A DNA stretch of 20,101 nucleotides from RGIG3102 sp964369975 (GTDB lineage Bacteria; Bacillota; Clostridia; Oscillospirales; Ruminococcaceae), in assembly GCA_964369975.1 (NCBI GenBank), contig CAYJFZ010000019.1, positions 1 through 20,101 of the forward strand, in the 5' to 3' direction. How positions within the stretch are numbered: the first letter of the stretch is position 1; every line of letters starts with the position of its first letter. Positions 7,830-14,186 of the stretch are shown in pieces. The notes beneath the pieces are model-generated. The model saw only the letters and a program-made list of their open reading frames with translations. It did no database searches and had not been told where the DNA came from. The translations under genes were made by a program, and so were the position numbers.

Positions 7830-8765
7830 ATGTCGAATGAAAAAATCATAGCAACAAGAGAAAGCTATGGCGCAGCTTTAACAGCTCTTGGCGCTTTAAA
7901 TAAAGATATAGTCGTTTTTGACGCAGACCTTGCTGGGGCAACAAAGACTGCAATGTTTAAAAAAGAATTTCCTGATAGATTTTTTGATTGTGGTATAGCA
8001 GAAGGTGGTATGGTTGGTACTGCTGCTGGTATATCAACAATGGGGAAAATTCCTTTTGTATCATCTTTTGCGATGTTTTTAGCTGGTAGAGCTTTTGAGC
8101 AAATTAGAAACTCTATAGCTTACCCTCACTTAAATGTTAAGTTAGCAGCAACTCACGCTGGCATTTCAGTGGGCGAAGATGGGGCAAGTCATCAATGTAA
8201 TGAAGATATTGCTTTAATGCGCTCTATTCCAAATATGCTTATTTTAAATCCTTGTGATGATATAGAAGCAAGACAGGCTGTTTTTGCAGCGAGTGAATAC
8301 AAAGGGCCTGTGTATTTAAGATTTGGCAGATTAGGTGTACCTGTAATAAATAATGAAGATTACAAATTGGAAATAGGTAAAGGTGTAACATTACACAATG
8401 GTGATGATGTTAGTATTATAGCAACTGGTTTAATGGTATCAAGAGCATTAGAGGCAGCTAAAGAATTAAAAGAAAAAGGAATTAATGCAAGAGTTATTAA
8501 TATCCATACTATAAAGCCTATTGATAAAGAAATTATCATTAATGCAAGTAAACAAACAAAATTTATTTTAACTTGTGAAGAACATAATGTTATGGGTGGC
8601 TTATACAGCGCAGTTTGCGAAGTAGTTAGCGAAAATGCACCTTGCAAGGTAGTACCTATAGCAATAATGGACACATTTGGAAAATCAGGTCCTGCTAAAG
8701 AACTTTTAGAAGTTTATGGCTTAACTAAAGAAAATATTATAAAAAAAGTTTTAGAAAATGTATAA
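7830..8765 (+). CDS. tktB: Transketolase, C-terminal subunit
   Basis: This is the pyrimidine-binding and C-terminal half of the split transketolase; it should assemble with the upstream subunit so that the active sites form between chains. The 311-residue product carries the Pyr-domain marks RESYGAALTALG, FDADLAGATKT, FFDCGIAEGGMVGTAAGIS (E58 is the expected TPP-activating glutamate), FAMFLAGRAFEQIRNSIAY, and THAGISVGEDGASHQ. The C-terminal regulatory-like domain follows from about residue 185 (DVSIIATGLMVSRALEAA, CEEHNVMGGLYSAV). GGAGGG (7816-7821), inside the end of the first gene, is 8 bases before the ATG, which gives tight coupling and equal dosage. A clear terminator follows. Confidence 0.96.
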   Translation: MSNEKIIATRESYGAALTALGALNKDIVVFDADLAGATKTAMFKKEFPDRFFDCGIAEGGMVGTAAGISTMGKIPFVSSFAMFLAGRAFEQIRNSIAYPHLNVKLAATHAGISVGEDGASHQCNEDIALMRSIPNMLILNPCDDIEARQAVFAASEYKGPVYLRFGRLGVPVINNEDYKLEIGKGVTLHNGDDVSIIATGLMVSRALEAAKELKEKGINARVINIHTIKPIDKEIIINASKQTKFILTCEEHNVMGGLYSAVCEVVSENAPCKVVPIAIMDTFGKSGPAKELLEVYGLTKENIIKKVLENV

Positions 8766-8770
8766 ATTGT

Positions 8771-8808
8771 AAAGATTTCGTCTTAATAAAGATGAAATCT
8801 TTATTTTT
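8771..8808 (+). terminator. Intrinsic terminator after the transketolase genes
   Basis: Arms 8771-8784 (AAAGATTTCGTCTT) and 8789-8802 (AAGATGAAATCTTT) pair over 14 base pairs with one G-U pair and a 4-base loop, followed by ATTTTT. It closes the transcript running from sepF or the HAD gene. Confidence 0.85.
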
Positions 8809-8809
8809 A

Positions 8810-8838
8810 TTGTAAAGTTTAAACTTATATGATAGAAT
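8810..8838 (+). promoter_or_regulatory. Sigma-A type promoter for cardiolipin synthase
   Basis: TTGTAA (8810-8815) and TAGAAT (8833-8838) are separated by 17 bases and begin just after the transketolase terminator. The predicted leader is about 45 bases and ends in AAGGAG (8881-8886). Confidence 0.55.
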
Positions 8839-8889
8839 AAAGTTGAGAAAATATGCACATATTTTTATGAGTAGAAATGTAAGGAGATT

Positions 8890-10434
8890 ATGATGAAAAA
8901 AGTATTTAGCGTTATCATTTCAAGACCTTTTTTGATTTTTATTTCTATTATAATTCAATTTTTATTCTTGTTTTCTATTACTATTTGGTTTAATATCTCT
9001 TTTAGGGATATCTATGCTTATTTAGTAATTATTAGTGCTATCATGATATTTATTTTACTTAATAGAAGTGAAGTAAATCCGACTTATAAATTATTGTGGA
9101 TTACATTAATTGTTTTACTTCCGCCTTTTGGTATTTTAATTTATCACATCTTAGGGCAAAGAAGCTCGAATGCTCATTTAGCTAAAAAAGTACAGGCAAA
9201 TATTAAAAAAAGTGAAGATGCCTTAACTGTTGACTATGATTTATTTTATGAATTATATAAAACAAATAAAAATAATTTTAGAACTTCTGCTTATTTGCAA
9301 AACTATGCAAAAGCGCCTTTATATGGTGATGTTTATTATAAATATTTTGCTTGGGGAGAAGAGTTTTTTCAAAGTTTATTAGATGAATTAGAGAATGCAA
9401 AAAAATTTATATTTATTGAATTTTTTATAGTTGATTTAGGATACATGCTCGATAAAGTTTTAGATGTACTTGAAAGAAAAGTAAAAGAGGGCGTTGATGT
9501 TCGCTTAATTTATGACTCATACGGTAGTATGCTAAAACTGCCTTCAAAATACATTGAAGAAATACGCAATATCGGTATAAAATGTTTTGAGTTTACTCCT
9601 TTTACTTTTAGCCTAAGGCTTTCAGATTATTTAATGCAAAACCATAGAAGTCATAGAAAGTTAATAGTAATCGATGGAGATATCGGCTTTACGGGCGGGC
9701 TTAACTTAGCTGATGAATACATTAATAAAATTGACCGTTTCGGTGTATGGAAAGATACTGGCTTTATGATTAAAGGTAGTAGTGTCTATCCTATGACTGC
9801 AAGTTTTTTAAGTATTTGGGATTTTGTAAGTGATGATATTAGCGATATAGAAAAATTTAAATCAAAAAACACTTGTGAAAAAGGAAGCGAATTAGTACAA
9901 ACTTATTTTGACTCTCCTCTTGATTGGGAAACTGTTTCTAAAAATGTTTATATGAATATCATACAGCAAGCTCAAAAATATGTTTATATAACTACTCCTT
10001 ATCTTATTTTAGATGAAGAAATGATAACTTGTCTAAAACTTGCTGCAAAAAGTGGTATTGATTTAAAAATTATCACCCCGGGAATACCTGATAAATGGTA
10101 TGCTTTTTGGCTAACTCAAAGTTATTATAAGACTTTAATGGAAGCAGGAGTTGAAATCTATGAATATACTCCTGGATTTATACATTCAAAAATGGCAGTT
10201 TCAGATGATAAAATCGCCTTAGTTGGTACTGCTAATTTAGATTATCGTAGCTTATATTTACATTTTGAAAACGGAACTGTTTTTTATAATGGAGCAATGG
10301 CAAATGATGTAAAAACTGATTTTTTAAACACTTTAAAAGCATGTAAAAAAATTAGCATGCAAGATATAAAAGAATTCCCATTATATAAAAGAATTTATCA
10401 AAGTATAATGAAAGTATTTTCACCATTATTATAA
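8890..10434 (+). CDS. cls: Cardiolipin synthase (PLD family)
   Basis: This membrane enzyme condenses two phosphatidylglycerol molecules into cardiolipin and glycerol. The 514-residue product has the bacterial ClsA plan: hydrophobic N-terminal segments (about 12-35, 40-58 and 68-88, the PLDc_N region including PPFGILIYHILG), then two phospholipase D domains. The first HKD motif is HRKLIVID (H255) within SHRKLIVIDGDIGFTGGLN; the second is HSKMAVSD (H432) followed by GTANLDYRS. AAGGAG is 3 bases from ATG 8890 and 6 bases from the next in-frame ATG 8893, so 8893 may be the real initiator. It stands alone, with its own promoter, a terminator upstream and no good terminator downstream. Septal and polar cardiolipin would fit the nearby division genes, but that is only context. 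Confidence 0.95.
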   Translation: MMKKVFSVIISRPFLIFISIIIQFLFLFSITIWFNISFRDIYAYLVIISAIMIFILLNRSEVNPTYKLLWITLIVLLPPFGILIYHILGQRSSNAHLAKKVQANIKKSEDALTVDYDLFYELYKTNKNNFRTSAYLQNYAKAPLYGDVYYKYFAWGEEFFQSLLDELENAKKFIFIEFFIVDLGYMLDKVLDVLERKVKEGVDVRLIYDSYGSMLKLPSKYIEEIRNIGIKCFEFTPFTFSLRLSDYLMQNHRSHRKLIVIDGDIGFTGGLNLADEYINKIDRFGVWKDTGFMIKGSSVYPMTASFLSIWDFVSDDISDIEKFKSKNTCEKGSELVQTYFDSPLDWETVSKNVYMNIIQQAQKYVYITTPYLILDEEMITCLKLAAKSGIDLKIITPGIPDKWYAFWLTQSYYKTLMEAGVEIYEYTPGFIHSKMAVSDDKIALVGTANLDYRSLYLHFENGTVFYNGAMANDVKTDFLNTLKACKKISMQDIKEFPLYKRIYQSIMKVFSPLL

Positions 10435-10457
10435 TTAATGTTAATTAAATAACTTAT

Positions 10458-10486
10458 TTGCAATTATCCTTTCTTAGTGTTATACT
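10458..10486 (+). promoter_or_regulatory. Sigma-A type promoter for nfnAB
   Basis: TTGCAA (10458-10463) and TATACT (10481-10486) are separated by exactly 17 bases. The start point should fall near 10493, leaving a 25-base leader with GAAAGGA as Shine-Dalgarno. The spacer and the leader form the two arms of an inverted repeat (10465-10511). Confidence 0.7.
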
Positions 10487-10511
10487 TTTAAAGATGCACT
10501 GAGAAAGGATA
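10465..10511 (+). repeat. Inverted repeat spanning the nfnA promoter and RBS
   Basis: Arm 10465-10479 (TATCCTTTCTTAGTG) is the reverse complement of arm 10497-10511 (CACTGAGAAAGGATA) apart from one position that is a G-U pair in RNA. The 17-base loop holds the -10 box. The left arm is the promoter spacer and the right arm holds the Shine-Dalgarno. It could be an operator with two half-sites about three helical turns apart, or a hairpin that blocks translation of read-through RNA from cls. Confidence 0.65.
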
Positions 10512-10517
10512 TTTAAT

Positions 10518-11354
10518 ATGTATAAAATTTTAGAAAAAAAACAATTAAATGAAACAACATTTTCTTTTAAAATAAAAGCAGATTTAGTTTCACAAAATAT
10601 ACAACCAGGACAATTTGTGATAGTTATGACAGATGAAAATTCTGAAAGAATACCTCTTACAATTTCTGATTTTGATAAAAAAGAGGGCAGTGTGACCATT
10701 GTTTTTCAAGCAATAGGTTTTTCAACTATAAAACTCAGCAAAAAAGAGCAAGGCGAAGATATAGCTCATTTAGCTGGTCCCTTAGGGAGTGCTACACATC
10801 TTGAGGGGCTTAAAAATGTTTGTGTTATAGGTGGTGGTGTTGGCTGTGCTATAGCGATGCCTCAAGCAAAATGGCTTAAAAATAACGGCGCAAATGTTGA
10901 TTTAATTGCAGGATTTCGCTCAAAAGATATTGTTATCTTAGAAGATGAAATGAATAAAAACTCTAATAATTTATTTATTTGTACAGACGATGGAAGCTAT
11001 AAAACAAAAGGCTTTGTTACTCAGATATTAAAAGATAATATTGAAAAAGGCATAAAATATGATTGCGTTATAGCAATAGGGCCTTTAATGATGATGAAGG
11101 CTGTCTGTGATATAACTAAAGAATATGATATAAAAACTATCGTTAGCTTAAATCCTATTATGATTGATGGCACCGGTATGTGTGGAGGCTGTCGTGTAAA
11201 TGTAGATGGTAAAGTGCGTTTTGCCTGTGTAGACGGGCCTGACTTTGATGGACATAAGGTTGATTTTAACGAAGTTAATATAAGAAATAAAACATATAAG
11301 GAAATAGAACATACTCATACATGTAAAATTTTAGGCGGTGATGTGAATGTATAA
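10518..11354 (+). CDS. nfnA: NfnA: FAD/NAD-binding subunit of electron-bifurcating ferredoxin-NADP transhydrogenase
   Basis: NfnA is the small subunit of NfnAB, a cytoplasmic flavin-based bifurcating complex that links NADH, NADPH and reduced ferredoxin in strict anaerobes. The 278-residue protein has a ferredoxin-NADP-reductase FAD-binding beta barrel (IQPGQFVIVM, RIPLTISDFD), then an NAD(H)-binding domain with VIGGGVGCAIAMPQAKWL. The [2Fe-2S] motif at the C-terminus is DGTGMCGGC (D217, C222, C225) with C237 in VRFACVDGPDFDGH. The aspartate where PyrK has cysteine is the known NfnA signature and argues against a dihydroorotate dehydrogenase electron-transfer subunit. It overlaps nfnB by 8 bases. 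Its own promoter and the inverted repeat lie just upstream. Confidence 0.93.
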   Translation: MYKILEKKQLNETTFSFKIKADLVSQNIQPGQFVIVMTDENSERIPLTISDFDKKEGSVTIVFQAIGFSTIKLSKKEQGEDIAHLAGPLGSATHLEGLKNVCVIGGGVGCAIAMPQAKWLKNNGANVDLIAGFRSKDIVILEDEMNKNSNNLFICTDDGSYKTKGFVTQILKDNIEKGIKYDCVIAIGPLMMMKAVCDITKEYDIKTIVSLNPIMIDGTGMCGGCRVNVDGKVRFACVDGPDFDGHKVDFNEVNIRNKTYKEIEHTHTCKILGGDVNV

Positions 11355-12726
11355 TAAACAAATTGAAAAAACTCCTATGCCCTCACAAGCCCCAGATATA
11401 AGAAATAAGAATTTTAAAGAGGTAAGCTTAGGCTACACCTTAGATATGGCAGTGAATGAGGCTAATCGCTGTATTGATTGTAAACACAAGCCCTGTGTTT
11501 CGGGCTGTCCTGTTAATATAGATATCCCTTCTTTTATTTCACATATTAAAAACGAAGATATAAAATCAGCTTTTTTATCAATTAAAAATCAAAACTCTCT
11601 ACCGGCAGTTTGCGGTAGGGTTTGCCCGCAAGAAAATCAATGCGAAAAACATTGTATTCGTGCTAAAAATGGCGAGAGTGTTGCGATAGGGCGCCTTGAA
11701 ATGTTTTGTGCTGACTGGGCAAGAGAAAATAATATAACTCAAGAAAATACTTCTAATGATAAAATTAATAAAAAAGTAGCTGTAATCGGCGCAGGCCCTG
11801 CAGGGCTTTCTTGTGCGGGAACACTTGTTAAAAATGGCGTAGATGTAGAGATTTTTGAATCTTTACATAAATCAGGCGGAGTATTAACTTATGGTATCCC
11901 AGAATTTCGCTTACCAAAAGATATAGTTGAATACGAAGTAAATAGCTTAAAAGACTTAGGCGTTAAAATTCACCACGATACAATAGTAGGAAAAACTGTT
12001 ACTATTAATCAGCTTGAAAACTTAGGCTTTGATGCATTTTTTATCGGCAGTGGTGCCGGTCTGCCTTCATTTATGAATATTGAAGGCGAGAGCAGTGCTA
12101 ATGTATTATCAGCTAATGAATACTTAACAAGACAAAACTTAATGAAGGCGTATTTAGATGAAAATGATACTCCTAATATAGTTTATAATCATGTTGTAGT
12201 AGTCGGTGGTGGTAATGTAGCGATGGATGCCGCAAGAGTAGCTAAAAGAAATGGTAGTAAAGTGAGTGTGCTTTACAGACGAAGTGAGAATGAAATGCCA
12301 GCGAGAAAAGAAGAAATCCATCACGCAAAAGAAGAAGGCATTAACTTTGTAACTCTAACAAACCCTACTAAAATTTTTAGTGATGAAAATGGCTTTGTAA
12401 ATAAACTTTCTTGCGTTAAAATGGAACTTATAAAAGCTGAGGGCGATAAAAGGGCCTCTGTAAAAGAAATACCTAATAGTGAATTTATAATAGAGGCTGA
12501 CTGCGTTATTATGGCTATAGGTACAAGACCTAACCCTATTTTAAAAAGCAGCTTAAAAGACATCGAGTTAACTCAATGGGGCGGCTTTTTAACAGATGAA
12601 AATATGAAAACTTCAATTAGTAATATCTGGGCTGGCGGTGATGCTGTAACTGGTGCTGCAACTGTAATAGAAGCGATGGGAGCAGGGCAAAAGGCTGCAA
12701 AATCTATAATTGAATATTTAAAATAA
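11347..12726 (+). CDS. nfnB: NfnB: NADPH-binding, FAD and [4Fe-4S] subunit (GltD-like) of the bifurcating transhydrogenase
   Basis: This is the large subunit of NfnAB, holding the bifurcating FAD, two [4Fe-4S] clusters and the NADP(H) site; it resembles the glutamate synthase small subunit GltD and is often misnamed gltA. The 459-residue product has cysteine clusters CIDCKHKPCVSGCPVNIDIP (about residues 42-61) and CGRVCPQENQCEKHC (about 89-103), the FAD dinucleotide fold VAVIGAGPAGLSCAG, the NADPH fold VVVVGGGNVAMDAARVAKR, and the closing motif GGDAVTGAATVIEAMGAG. No glutamate synthase large subunit is present, and the nfnA neighbour with an 8-base overlap fixes the assignment. ATG 11347 is preceded by GGCGGTGATG inside nfnA. 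A terminator follows directly. Confidence 0.94.
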   Translation: MYNKQIEKTPMPSQAPDIRNKNFKEVSLGYTLDMAVNEANRCIDCKHKPCVSGCPVNIDIPSFISHIKNEDIKSAFLSIKNQNSLPAVCGRVCPQENQCEKHCIRAKNGESVAIGRLEMFCADWARENNITQENTSNDKINKKVAVIGAGPAGLSCAGTLVKNGVDVEIFESLHKSGGVLTYGIPEFRLPKDIVEYEVNSLKDLGVKIHHDTIVGKTVTINQLENLGFDAFFIGSGAGLPSFMNIEGESSANVLSANEYLTRQNLMKAYLDENDTPNIVYNHVVVVGGGNVAMDAARVAKRNGSKVSVLYRRSENEMPARKEEIHHAKEEGINFVTLTNPTKIFSDENGFVNKLSCVKMELIKAEGDKRASVKEIPNSEFIIEADCVIMAIGTRPNPILKSSLKDIELTQWGGFLTDENMKTSISNIWAGGDAVTGAATVIEAMGAGQKAAKSIIEYLK

Positions 12727-12729
12727 TTT

Positions 12730-12768
12730 AAAACTTACTGGTATTAATCATATCGGTAAGTTTTTTTT
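12730..12768 (+). terminator. Intrinsic terminator after nfnB
   Basis: AAAACTTAC (12730-12738) pairs with GTAAGTTTT (12756-12764), and the stem extends inward to 15 pairs with two G-U pairs and a 5-base loop. A run of eight T's (12761-12768) follows. Confidence 0.88.
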
Positions 12769-12776
12769 CATAAGAT
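12747..12776 (+). promoter_or_regulatory. Possible sigma-E type sporulation promoter for the M23/M50 pair
   Basis: TCATATC (12748-12754) resembles the sigma-E -35 element KMATATT at six of seven positions, and CATAAGAT (12769-12776) matches the -10 element CATACAHT at six of eight, with a 14-base spacer. The start would fall near 12783, just ahead of AAAGGAG. The match overlaps the nfnB terminator and is in AT-rich DNA, so chance is possible. No good sigma-A promoter is seen in this gap. Confidence 0.35.
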
Positions 12777-12801
12777 TAAATATATGAAAAGGAGATATTA
12801 A

Positions 12802-13596
12802 ATGTTTGATATTGAAATTGAAACCCCAGAAAAAATTGATAAAGTTAAGGAAGAATTAAAAGATGAGTATAATAGCATATTATCTAATATTAAAAGAAAA
12901 GAAGAAGCTAAAAATTCACTTTATTTAAATGTTCAAATCTTAATTTCTGTTTTAGTAATTGCTGTATGCTTTTTCTTTCGTTCATCACAGACGGCTACTT
13001 TTGAATATGTAAAAGAAGGCTATACAGAATTTTTTAATACAGAATATAGTATCCAAAGTAATTTTTCCTTAAATTCTTTTATTGTTAAGATGCAAGAAGA
13101 ATTATACGAAGTTTACAATGAATTTATATCTATATATAATACTGTTTTACCTAAAGGCAGTGGAGATTATCCAAGTAATGTAAGTGAAGCAAACTATATT
13201 TTAGAATATGAGCTCATAACGCCTGCACAAGGATATATTTCTTCCCAATTTGGTTACAGGACTAATCCTTTTAACTCTAAAGAAAGAGAATTTCATACAG
13301 GTCTTGATATAGCAGCTCAAAAGGGAAGCTTTATAAAATCTGCCCTTGATGGTGTTGTATTAAGCGCTGGATATTCAAATATAGCAGGTAATTTTATAGT
13401 TATAAAAACAGATGATGCTATCAGCACTATGTACGGTCATTTACAGTTTATGTTAGTTAAAGAAGGGGATATAGTAAAAGCTGGGCAAGTAATAGCTACA
13501 ATGGGCTCAACTGGGATGTCTACAGGCTCGCATTTACATTTTGAGTTAAGGATAAATGATATAAGATATAATCCTTTATTTGCATTAGATTTATGA
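12802..13596 (+). CDS. M23 (LytM) family membrane metallopeptidase, SpoIVFA-like
   Basis: This 264-residue protein has a charged cytoplasmic N-terminus (1-37), one membrane segment (about 40-59), an extracytoplasmic linker and a C-terminal LytM/M23 domain (about 140-264). The zinc ligands are all present: H165 and D169 in HTGLDIA, and H246 in SHLHFEL, with H244 as the catalytic histidine. It could therefore be an active peptidoglycan endopeptidase. The next gene is an M50 protease overlapping by ATGA, as in the spoIVF operon, where the LytM-fold protein SpoIVFA anchors and inhibits the protease SpoIVFB that activates pro-sigma-K. AAAAGGAG lies before the ATG. The SpoIVFA role is inferred from neighbourhood and topology; a wall hydrolase unrelated to sporulation is the alternative. 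Confidence 0.8.
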   Translation: MFDIEIETPEKIDKVKEELKDEYNSILSNIKRKEEAKNSLYLNVQILISVLVIAVCFFFRSSQTATFEYVKEGYTEFFNTEYSIQSNFSLNSFIVKMQEELYEVYNEFISIYNTVLPKGSGDYPSNVSEANYILEYELITPAQGYISSQFGYRTNPFNSKEREFHTGLDIAAQKGSFIKSALDGVVLSAGYSNIAGNFIVIKTDDAISTMYGHLQFMLVKEGDIVKAGQVIATMGSTGMSTGSHLHFELRINDIRYNPLFALDL

Positions 13597-14135
13597 TAGC
13601 ATCTGCTTTTATATTTTTTACTATCGTTTTCTTTGGATTGTTTTTTGATAGGTTGAATATTTTTTTCTATTGTATATTATCATCTGTTTTGCACGAAACC
13701 GGACATATAATAGCGTATATTTTTTCTTATAAAAAAATTCCTGAAATAAGTATTTCTATTTTTGGTTTTAAATTAAAAAACAATTTTTATGATAGTAGGA
13801 AAAATTTAATTATATTAATTTGTGGTCCTTTAATTAATATTATTATTGTTTTAGTTTGTTTTATTAGTTTAGAAAATGCTTTTAAATTAAATGTTTATAT
13901 ACTTTTTTGTGTTAATTTAATTATCGCTATTATAAATTTATTACCCATACACTATCTTGATGGTGGCAGAATTTATGATTTAATCTTTAAAAATTACTAT
14001 AAATATACTAATTTATTAAGTATTATAAGCCTTGTAAGTTTTATAATAGTATCAATAATAATAACTAAAAATCTTTTACCTACTATTTTTTCTGTTTGTA
14101 TATTTTGTTTTTATTACATACTAAATGTTGATTGA
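13593..14135 (+). CDS. M50 family intramembrane metalloprotease, SpoIVFB-like
   Basis: This 180-residue, very hydrophobic protein is a site-2-protease-type zinc protease. The zinc motif is HETGH (H34, E35, H38) inside the second membrane segment, and the third ligand is D123 in NLLPIHYLDGGR, the classical M50 second motif. About five membrane segments can be drawn, and no CBS or PDZ domain is present. It is thus a minimal member, shorter than the 288-residue Bacillus SpoIVFB, which has a C-terminal CBS domain. The start codon overlaps the stop of the M23 gene (ATGA) and has no evident Shine-Dalgarno, so translation should be coupled. By analogy it would cleave a membrane-bound pro-sigma factor, but the substrate is unknown. 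The sequence is even richer in A and T than its neighbours because of Ile/Phe/Leu codons. Confidence 0.85.
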   Translation: MIASAFIFFTIVFFGLFFDRLNIFFYCILSSVLHETGHIIAYIFSYKKIPEISISIFGFKLKNNFYDSRKNLIILICGPLINIIIVLVCFISLENAFKLNVYILFCVNLIIAIINLLPIHYLDGGRIYDLIFKNYYKYTNLLSIISLVSFIIVSIIITKNLLPTIFSVCIFCFYYILNVD

Positions 14136-14160
14136 TAAAATCTTTAGTTTATGGTATAGT
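14132..14160 (+). promoter_or_regulatory. Sigma-A type promoter (extended -10) for the radical-SAM pair
   Basis: TTGATA (14132-14137) and TATAGT (14155-14160) are 17 bases apart, and TGG precedes the -10 box, giving an extended -10 element. The -35 overlaps the stop codon of the M50 gene. The leader would be about 20 bases long with GGAGGG before the ATG. Confidence 0.7.
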
Positions 14161-14186
14161 TAATATACTATTAAAACGGAGGGATT

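Noticed and set aside
7826..7832. Frameshift or stop splitting transketolase
   Set aside because: Each half has its own good Shine-Dalgarno and complete domain boundaries, and split transketolases are normal in Clostridia.
10435..10457. Terminator after cls
   Set aside because: Only a short pure A/T palindrome (ATTAA/TTAAT) is present, without G-C pairs or a T-tract, so termination is not supported.
10518..12726. PyrK plus glutamate synthase small subunit
   Set aside because: The Asp-containing [2Fe-2S] motif, the absence of pyrD and of a glutamate synthase large subunit, and the overlapping gene pair all fit NfnAB.
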